A stretch of 64,000 bases of DNA from Sindora glabra. Its lineage: Eukaryota > Streptophyta > Magnoliopsida > Fabales > Fabaceae. Shown in pieces: positions 56,466 through 64,000 of the stretch. The position numbers and the translations under genes were made by a program. The stretch's first letter is position 1. Each line of letters opens with the position of its first letter. The notes beneath the pieces are model-generated. The model had not been told where the DNA came from. It did no database searches and saw nothing but the letters and a program-made list of their open reading frames with translations. Where the stretch lies: contig CM035234.1 of NCBI GenBank assembly GCA_020226215.1, forward strand, positions 67,853,823 through 67,917,822. Reading direction: 5' to 3'.

Positions 56466-57540
56466 AGGATGGCAAAATGGATCGATATTTATAAATTCAT
56501 CCATCTTTAGGTTAATTCAAATTCATTTGTTATCTTTAGTTGGTCAACGAATAGGTAGATTATCTATTTATTAACAAAAAGGTCATTCATGATCCATCCA
56601 AGATATCCATCAATATCCGTTATCCATCCACTTCATATTTTTTTATTCTATAATTAAAATAAATATTTAACAAAATGATAATAAAAAATTTGCCCATACA
56701 TTGTATTGCAATATAAATATATTATTAATTTTTATTAATCTTGTATTGTAATATAAGGTTAAAAGTTTGTGTATTTCATTGTGAATATTGTATATGAAAT
56801 ATTACTTGGAAAAATATCTCTCAAATAAAGGTGGGAGTAAGCCACCTAGCAAAAGGCATCCTTTTCAAGTAAGGGTGGAAGTGGGTCACTTGGTCTAACC
56901 TATTTTTAGCCTATTCGTAAAATAGAATAGGCTTGTGTTTAACTTACGACTAATTTTACAAAACAAATTAAGCCATATTAATTAAAGCCTAATCAATTAG
57001 CCTATGAGACCTATGTAGTTTATAAGCCTAAAGAGGCTAATAAGTTAAGTTAAATCTTAAAAAATTTATAGACAAATTAGGCTTATATAGGTTACAGTAG
57101 GCTTACAGGTTAGGTCGGATTAAATAATTTTTACATGCATTTAGCTTATTTAAAGCAAATTTTAACTTAACGTAACCTACATCCACTTTTATTTTCAAAA
57201 AAATTAGAAAAAAGTTTAATCATATTAGTGAGTGACAAAAATATATAAAAAATTTAAATTACGAGTAAATATATAAATTTAAAATTATTAAATGATAGTT
57301 AGTTTCTAATACTAATGATAAAAAGAAAATGGTAAAAAAGTGGTGAAACAATAATGTCAAATAATAATAGTTAAATAGACAAGTTGATGGATCAAGTTTG
57401 ACGCATTGTGTATGGGTCATAAATCAATCCATAATCGAAATAAAATTTTGATTAGATTATAAATGAATAAATGAATTACAATATCTCATCCATTAATAAT
57501 TCAATCCAAATCCATTTAAACTCATCTATTTACCATCCCT
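56466..57540. mobile_element. Outer MITE-like element with GGATGG termini
   Basis: The left end AGGATGGCAAAATGGAT and the complement of the right end (AGGGATGGTAAATAGATGAG) are similar, and the arms carry inverted ATCCATC/GATGGAT words. This is a terminal sequence type common in plant hAT-derived elements. A second MITE sits inside. No 8-bp duplication could be seen. Confidence 0.5.
56870..57191. mobile_element. Inner hAT-like MITE, 322 bp
   Basis: Termini TAAGGGTGGAAGTGGGTCAC at the left and the complement of GTAACCTACATCCACTTTTA at the right match imperfectly. The flanking 8-bp duplication is TTTTCAAG (56862-56869) and TTTTCAAA (57192-57199), seven of eight. The interior has repeated inverted TAGCCTATT/AATAGGCTT words and no ORF. 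Confidence 0.7.
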
Positions 57541-57581
57541 AGCATTCAGTAGAGCCATAGTACACATCGATTACACCGTCG

Positions 57582-57809
57582 TTATTTGCATTTCCCACCG
57601 TTGAGCACTCGATAATATAATCGATACACAAGATTACCATTTCTTGTAGAATAAAAAATATAGGGGCTACCCAACCTTTTCTCGCATGGGATGGGGAAAA
57701 ACTCCATGTTCAACTGGAATAGAAATAGCCTTGAATTCGATCCTGAGCTCAACCAATCCCCAACACTAATCGATACTAGTTGGGGGCCATCTGCTAAACT
57801 CGGTTCCAA
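57582..57809 (-). CDS. Unassigned 75-codon ORF in a GC-richer island
   Basis: ATG to stop on the minus strand: MEPSLADGPQLVSISVGDWL, SRLFLFQLNMEFFPIPCEKR, then LGSPYIFYSTRNGNLVYRLY. Composition is clearly less AT-rich than the surroundings and the island (57541-57830) has sharp edges, which suggests inserted DNA of different origin, perhaps organellar or a gene fragment. I recognise no domain. A near-palindrome CCCCAACACTAATCGATACT...GTTGGGG lies at 57759-57786. Confidence 0.3.
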   Translation of the reverse strand: MEPSLADGPQLVSISVGDWLSSGSNSRLFLFQLNMEFFPIPCEKRLGSPYIFYSTRNGNLVYRLYYRVLNGGKCK

Positions 57810-57829
57810 TCTTGACGTTATGACATAAT

Positions 57830-58420
57830 GAGAGTTAAAATGATCTAATTTATTTAAAGTAGAGAATAAGAAATTAGACTAATTGACAATCGTCCCCTAA
57901 AGGAATTTTCGTTCTCCCCTTTGGCTTTCATCCCAAATAATGTTTATACGGGTTTGGTAGCATATGACTTCTTTAAATCGAATTCAAAATTCAAACGGAA
58001 ATAAAATTTTATAAAAAATATTAAATACCACTTAAATATTATGAATTATACACCACAAGAATTCTGTAACTCGTTCCTGTACTAATTAGGGAAAAAAAAT
58101 TTGAAGGAACTGCAACTTACTAGACGCAAGATGACATCACATTATGGCACCGGACAATCATTATCCCCTTTAAGAAAGATTAAATGCAGAGATAGAAGAG
58201 AATATCCCCCGTTTTTTAGCCTTAAACGTTTGCTATGCATCCCGAAGGCTCCTTCACTACCATTTTGTACACTTTTCACTTAAAGGTTTAACATTTTAAA
58301 TGAAGCTAATTAAAGTTGTTTGTTTATTGCAATAATGCTTTAAATGAAATGCAAGTGAAAAGGAAGTTTTCAATAGTCCTGTCGTTATTTAACCATTGAG
58401 ATATAGTTATGGAGGGAGAA
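57830..58420. other. Intergenic sequence, no recognised gene
   Basis: A 60-codon plus-strand frame at 58101-58283 (MKELQLTRRKMTSHYGTGQS...) has somewhat balanced composition but no known motif and starts with TTG. Nothing else seen. Confidence 0.4.
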
Positions 58421-58423
58421 ACT

Positions 58424-58553
58424 TTTATATACCGATTATATTGATATACCATTATATCTAATTATTAAATTTCATGCAGTATTTAATAAATAAATAAAAT
58501 TCAATAATTAGAATTAGTAGTGTACTGATATAACTAGTGCACCATACTCATCA
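58424..58553. mobile_element. Short inverted-repeat element (MITE-like)
   Basis: Arms of about 55 bases face each other around GCAGTATTTAATAAATAAAT: the left arm ends TCTAATTATTAAATTT and the right arm begins AAAATTCAATAATTAGAA, with further imperfect pairing outwards (TATACC...TTATAT against ATATAACTAGTGCACC). No target duplication defined. Confidence 0.5.
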
Positions 58554-59790
58554 CCAATTGAAAATTCATCATTAGCACAAAAAGAAAATTAAAAAATGAT
58601 AGCTGCAAATCAGATACATAAAATTATGAAATTAGATATGAACTTTTAATTCATGTTATATCTGATATCTCTTAAAAATTTTATATTTTTTTATATTTAA
58701 AATTTTTAATCACTAATTATTATATGCGTATCTATTACAATTGGGATTCTACAAGAAAGGTGAGTTCTTGATGGGTAACACATTATCCATGAAATTTTGA
58801 GGTTGTATCCATGCTTTAAAAAATCATACTAGATACTGAAAAAGACTACCGATTCCCCATGTAATTAAAAATATATATATATTATATAAAAATAATTAAC
58901 GTATAATATAATTTATAAGATTAAGTTTGTAATTGTAACATATAAGACTAATAAATATAAAAAATGAAAATCATCATATATTCTTTACGAAGTTAATGAT
59001 TAACAAAATATTATAGATATAGGCCACTTACTCGGTATATCTCACAAAAATTTATATATTACAATAAAAAAATACCAATTAAATATGAGGGTAACTTTTT
59101 AAAAATTAAAAAGAAAAGAAAAGGCAATACGTCAACCCATTTTTGAAAATTGGTTCCCCTTCATTAAACACACTTTCATTTTTCCTTTTTCAAATGTGGA
59201 TTAAAGTTAATATATAAGAATTAAAAAATAATAAATAATTTTAATTTTAAGACAAATAGATTATAATTTATTAATATATATTTTATTAAAAGTCAACTAG
59301 TAAATAAAATAATTAAATATTTATTTAAATAGTAGAAATAATATTTAAGAAAACTAATAAATATAATCTTGATTTTTTTTAAAATGATAGATAAATAAGA
59401 ATAATTTATTACAACAATATTTAAAAAAACGGATGGAGTATCTGTTTTAATATTTCAAAACATCTTACCCTCTTTATTCCTTTTTATTTATCATATTTTG
59501 AAAAAAAAATTTACTCTTTTTTATCTATTACTTTATAATATTAATGAAGTATTAAATATATTTTTTTAATTTACCTTTTTTTTTCATTAATAAATACTTT
59601 ATTATTCTACATTCTCAACTCACTTGTATTTATTTCATTATATTTCTCTTTTTATTTTCAATTGCACAAAGGATAGACTTGCAAAGTTGATTAAAAATAA
59701 ATAAATTAAACTAATTTATTAATATATGTGAAATTGCTTAGCTGCTAGTACTATAATAAAATTAACAAATAAAGAAGCCCGTGGTGTTTA
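58554..59790. other. AT-rich intergenic region with Stowaway-like end motifs
   Basis: ACGGATGGAGTA at 59431-59442 resembles a Stowaway right terminus (GGACGGAGGGAGTA). TTACCCTCTTTATTCCTTTT at 59465 resembles a Stowaway left terminus (TACTCCCTCCGTTCCTTTTT) and is followed by the usual TATTTATCATATTTTG. Partners were not identified with confidence. No coding sequence. Confidence 0.4.
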
Positions 59791-60769
59791 TGAATTGGCG
59801 GATTTTGTGGCTGTGCTAGAAGGGACCGCTGGTGGATTTTGTGGGAGTTTTCCTTCACAAATGTTGGATGAGCTTTCAAAATCATCTCTCTGTGCGACAG
59901 CAGCAAGCCAAGAACCACCAACAAAACCACTTCTGAAATTGTGGAAGTTTTGTTGTCAGAGACTATATGGTATTAATAGCAAAGGTTTGCTGCAAAGCTG
60001 ATGACATATCGGTATAATTTTGGCACATGGATAGTCAATCATATTAGCAAAATGTCCCGAGGGAAGAGTAGGTTGGAAGTAAAGATGCGTCGTCATGTGT
60101 TGAATATCTGCAAGCCTAGTTGCAACAGATGTTTTTTCAAAATCAATTTTTGGAGCCTAGATTTAAATGGCTCAGATCTAGTAGGGGCAGCATTTATGCT
60201 TGAGCCAAAACTCCTAAAGCTAAGATTCAAGAATTCTGGCGATTGGAGTTGGTGACTTAGCTTAAATTTATTCAAGGAATCATTCTAATAGCCATTTTGC
60301 AAAAGCATGACAAGGAGACTGAGCATTTTCCATGCTGTCCAACTAATACAAGCTCGCTTATGCAAGTTGCTAGAAATCCAGACCCTACTTCAACGAGTAA
60401 CAACGCAACAAAATCAACTACAATGAAGCAAAAAAGCAAGACTTGTCTTTCACCTATAACATGCATATGTCAAATCCCACAGAGTGAAATAGTCTTGGGC
60501 ACAGCAAGTATTTTTCTGGCCAAAGCTAAACGTGTAGTGTAAATGATACACTTTAGCATCTCAGAGACACGGAAAACCAAACTCTTGGATAACAAATAAG
60601 CTCATATCAGTCTGCTTACCTACAAGAGAAAAGCACATAGGGGAAAATCCCATATCAGCTCGGTAATGTTTCGTGCGCAACCATGTTTAGACATTTAGGA
60701 CATTAAGGCCAAATAACGTAGTTCACGTTCGTAAAGCCAATGCAAAACAGATTCTAAAGATTGGAACAC
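59791..60769. other. GC-richer, possibly transcribed flank of the LTV1-like copy
   Basis: Composition is more balanced than in the retroelement regions and several short open frames occur on both strands (59795-60001, 60001-60255 and 60297-60542 plus; 60093-60275 and 60272-60466 minus). None shows a domain I know. Lying just downstream of the LTV1-like gene on its minus strand, the segment may be former 3' untranslated or neighbouring gene sequence. Confidence 0.35.
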
Positions 60770-61771
60770 TTACAGATGATGAACGGAGGAAGGACCGGAA
60801 ATGGCAGCAACTGTTTGAGCCCGCGTGTGTAAAGCCCCTATATTTCCTTTTTCATGCGACACGCCCCACGTCATTCCTCCTTCACAGCAGCCTATAGAAC
60901 AGCACAAACATATACCGCCCTTCTGGAGAAAGAAGTAGCAGCAGCAGTAAACCCAACACAATAACAACATTCTAAGATTGTCACTTGATGCAAGTTATTT
61001 CCTATATGATTTAAGGCATACACTTCAAAATTGCAGTTGCCAAGTATGAAGGACATGTGTCATCCTTCTATATAATATACAACACACATTCCTGAAGAAT
61101 TAGACAATTGAGAAACAGAGTATGCAGAACAGTAAACAATTTCAACGGATGCCTTCCTTTCTTTCTTCTCTTCCTTTGATTGTTAGCCATGTTGTTTTCT
61201 CTTGTATTGTTCAGTTCTCGTAGTCTCCACTTTGTTGGCCTTTTCTGCAGTAGGTATTTTACCACCAAGCAATAAGTCCACTGGGAGTTCTCTTTTCCTT
61301 TAAGGGAAATCATATTACTGGAGGAATTTGAAGCCGCAGATACAGTTTCGGCCAATCTCTTTTTGTGGGTACTTCAGCTGCTTCAATCTTTCGAGGATGG
61401 TTATCCAGATTAGGGTATGTAGTCACAATTGTCTCACAATCCCAAACTCCTGATTCATCACTACTTTCTTCTAGAAAAATCATATCCTTGTCTTCTTCAT
61501 CTTCAATTTCATACTTCTCAGCATATTCCTTGCATCAAAGAACAAAATCATCTACAACCTCTTCTTGCTTTCCACATAAGGATGATACTTTATTCTTCAA
61601 TGAATCTGCAGGAACCTTATACATGTCATCCCCAAGTTCTTGACCATCCATAACATGACGGTTACAAAGAGCCAGCTTGAGCTTCTCAGCAAGTGATTCA
61701 TCTTCATCGGCTAAGCAGTTATCATAATCATCATAGTCATCATCATCAGTTCCATACTCCTGTTGTTCAAG
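60770..61771 (-). pseudogene. LTV1: LTV1-like (40S ribosomal subunit biogenesis factor) pseudogene, 3' exons
   Basis: LTV1 assists assembly and export of pre-40S ribosomal subunits. On the minus strand an exon (61771-61147) opens after a splice-acceptor-like CTATGTTGCAG with LEQQEYGTDDDDYDDYDNCL, then DESLAEKLKLAL, YKVPAD, CKEYAEKYEIEDEEDKDMIF, EESSDESGVWDCETIVTTYP and NLDNHPRKIEA. After frame changes come LAETVSAASNSSSNMISLKG, LPVDLLLGGKIPTAEKANKV, RTEQYKRKQHG and QSKEEKKERKAS. An intron (donor GTTGAAAT at 61146, acceptor TCTATAG at 60892) leads to the last exon (60891-60770), AAVKEE...GLYTRAQTVAAISGPSSV, ending HHL-stop. Lesions: CGA-to-TGA type stop at 61535, two single-base frameshifts (about 61350 and 61290), a stop in KQHG-QSK, and two stops in the last exon. 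Upstream exons are not found. Retained introns indicate a segmental copy, not a retrocopy. Confidence 0.85.
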
Positions 61772-62258
61772 CTGCAACATAGCAAGCAAGTACGAATGAG
61801 AATTACATAATAAAATCAATATATATTAATAAAATAAATATTATAATATATTAAAGACTCTGTTATATAATTATTTAATAAATTTAAATTTTTTAGATAT
61901 TACAATTAAAAATCAATATGATTAACCTATACATATATATAACATATATATACAATAATTTTTTCAATTTGTTGTTCAATCCGATTTTTAAAATATTATT
62001 GAAATAAAAATAGATGATTCAAGATATAAAATATTATAAAAAGATTTATTTTTATCACATTGCATTATTCTTAAAACATGTGTTGATGAAGAAAATATAT
62101 GAATTTTAAAAAATACAAAAATTATTATATTATATATAAATAGCATGACTCGTGGCATAATTGATAATAAGTTTTATTATAAAAATATGTAATATGAAGT
62201 TTTACATTTATTATTGTAATATTAATGATACTTGCATTAAAAAATTGAAGAATAATGA
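61772..62258. other. AT-rich intron-like sequence upstream of the LTV1-like exon
   Basis: On the gene's strand this would be intron leading into the exon at 61771. It is very AT-rich and noncoding, and it ends where the next LTR begins at 62259. The missing 5' exons would have to lie beyond that insertion or be lost. Confidence 0.5.
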
Positions 62259-64000
62259 TGTCATGACCCAATTTCAAGAGTCATGACCAGCATAAAGACA
62301 TCCAATTAGTATCCATCCAATCAGATATCTTTACAAGATTATAGGAACTTATATCTGACTATTTATTAAATAAGGAGAATATATGATAACATCAATTAAA
62401 ATAGGTAAGTAAATTGTATTGTACGTGCAATGAAAAAGTTAATGTATGACATTAATATACAAGAGCATAACAAAATTATTTACTAATATACATAAACTCT
62501 AATTATACAAAAGACAACTCAAATATAGTAATCTTTTATTACACTAAGCCCCATGGAAATCAGAAAGCTGCATGTAGTATATCAGTCGTCTGCTAGAGCT
62601 CCTTGTTCTCTATCTGTAAAACAAAATAGCATTTAAAAGGAGCGAGTATATAAAATACTCAGTGAATAGCTACTCAATCTTTATTTCCTATAGTCTTCCA
62701 TTATGAATTCTCTTTAGTATAAAATTTATGAAGACTAAATGAATTTCCATATACTTACCTTTATTTACATTTAACAACTACTATCTATCTTATGTATTAG
62801 ATATTAGTAGTACACAAATAGATATGACTAGTATGGTATGCGAATTTTCTCTTTATTTCTTCGGGTCATCCTTATTCCATTTGCCTCCAACCTTTTCCCT
62901 CCACTTCTAACTACCCCTCTCCTTCCATTAGAAGGATGTTGTAAGCCATTTGGCTAAAATCTTCCTCCCATATATCACCTTCTCAATAACATATGAGCCA
63001 TGGAAGGCTTATGTGGAGAAATGATGGCATTTGTAACATATCATGTGATCCATTTGGTAAGATTAATACCAACTAGCCATAAGTATTTTATCAAGTTTTG
63101 ATCATCAATTTTCATCAAAGATATTCATTTATACATTCAATATGTTAATCATATATCATTCCATACCTATTACAATAAATAAGAAATGAGTTTACAATGT
63201 ATCATCTTCATCTATCTCATAAGATTGTCACATTTGATAGCATCATATGGCATCCAAAAATTTTCCATAAACTCTCACATATTCTTAATATCATGTCACA
63301 TTTAATATAAGATATTATTAGGCAAGAAGCATCATCCATCCTTTTTGAAATAACCCTTTGGAATTACTGTTCACATAGGAATTTCAGAACAGGGCAGACT
63401 AGGTGTGCTGAAATGTTGTGGCCTTTTTGGGCAATTAAATTACTTTCAAAAATTCTCAATAAAATATATATTACTCATAACATCCTAAATGACCATTATG
63501 ATTTTTAATTTTCCATGAAAACCCCACTGATTTTTCCCAGAAATTTGTGGAACTTGACCCTTCCAAATTGATTCCAGAATTGGCAGCACTGGAGCTCTGA
63601 AATTGTAGGAATTTATTCACTAGGAAAATGAGCTCTAATTGTCACAAAAATTGACTATGTTTTAACCAACATATTTAAGGGTATCCATTAATTTTTAAGG
63701 AATTTTTTATAATCATAGAGTACCCCAAATAATTCAAAAACAGAAGTGAAATCATTCACGTTCTGTTTCTGGGCAAGCTGCACCTTTGTGTAGAGATGTC
63801 TCTTGTTCAAGTTTCTAAAAATTTGTGAAAATTTCCAATAAATTCTATATGTATCCTAACATCATAAGAGACTATAAAAAGTTTAGTTTTGAATTTTTAA
63901 GCAACTCTATGAAGCACAGAAAATTCGTGTACTTAAAGTCATTAACCTAAGTTTTTCCAGAAATTCCCAGCAAGCATTGTTCTTCATGATTTGAATTCAA
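62259..64000 (+). mobile_element. Partial LTR beginning TGTCATGACCC, cut by the window end
   Basis: It starts TGTCATGACCCAATTTCAAG, a form of the TGTCACGACCC start at 50633, and has AAAATACTCAGTGAATAGCTAC and a 63360-64000 segment rich in ACTGTTCACA / CAGAACAGGGCAG / TTTTGGGC text, typical of long gypsy LTRs of this type. The orientation is plus. No coding region within the visible 1.7 kb. Confidence 0.55.

Noticed and set aside
61365..61653. Two overlapping plus-strand ORFs of 92 and 74 codons
   Set aside because: They are antisense shadows of the LTV1-like exon on the minus strand.
1..64000. CRISPR arrays, bacterial operons, riboswitches and tRNA genes
   Set aside because: No regularly spaced short direct repeats with unique spacers, no ribosome-binding-site-led gene clusters and no recognisable tRNA with A and B boxes; the sequence is plant nuclear repeat DNA.

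Overview
The window looks like a transposon-dense, AT-rich, heterochromatin-like stretch of a plant nuclear genome, probably a eudicot. It contains no intact host gene that I can recognise. The plant assignment rests on LTR retrotransposons of Athila/Tat and other Ty3-gypsy types with plant tRNA primer sites, CACTA and hAT-like DNA transposon debris, and two decayed plant gene copies. I cannot name the species.

Left part (1-15.7 kb). A broken, intronless LOG-like (cytokinin-activating enzyme family) sequence lies at 124-683. It sits directly upstream of the 3' part and 3' LTR of an old Athila-type element (690-3778). CACTA transposase debris follows (3905-5800). Next comes the best-preserved object in the window, a complete young Athila-type element (6423-14399). 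It has 1.31 kb LTRs that differ at about 30 positions by eye, a CTTTG target duplication, a tRNA-Asp primer site, a gag-protease frame broken by three stops, a small coiled-coil ORF, no reverse transcriptase, RNase H or integrase, and nine copies of a nested palindrome. A hAT-like MITE lies at 15215-15623.

Middle (15.7-37.2 kb). A long decayed LTR (18592-24093) carries a full-length 5S-rRNA-like stretch near its start and ends at a tRNA-Met primer site. A second Ty3/gypsy element (25118 to about 36037) follows, with gag, protease, RT, RNase H and integrase remnants. A roughly 3.9 kb solo LTR related to the 18.6 kb family splits its integrase. Its 3' LTR is truncated.

Right-middle (37.2-45.7 kb). 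A minus-strand Athila-type composite reads LTR - primer site - gag - LTR fragment - second primer site - RNase H - integrase - polypurine tract - LTR. Protease and RT are missing.

Right part (45.7-64 kb). A repeat-rich stretch resembles a non-autonomous CACTA element (about 47.2-50.5 kb) with a perfect 13-bp hairpin and 73-bp tandem repeats. It is followed by a long decayed LTR beginning TGTCACGACCC (50633 to about 56.4 kb), nested MITEs (56.5-57.5 kb), an unassigned GC-richer ORF, and an intron-bearing broken copy of LTV1 (40S ribosome biogenesis) at 60770-61771 on the minus strand. Another LTR of the TGTCAYGACCC type starts at 62259 and runs off the window. The genes do not form a pathway. 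The logic of the region is nested insertion and decay, with C-to-T and G-to-A changes dominating the older copies, as expected for methylated DNA.
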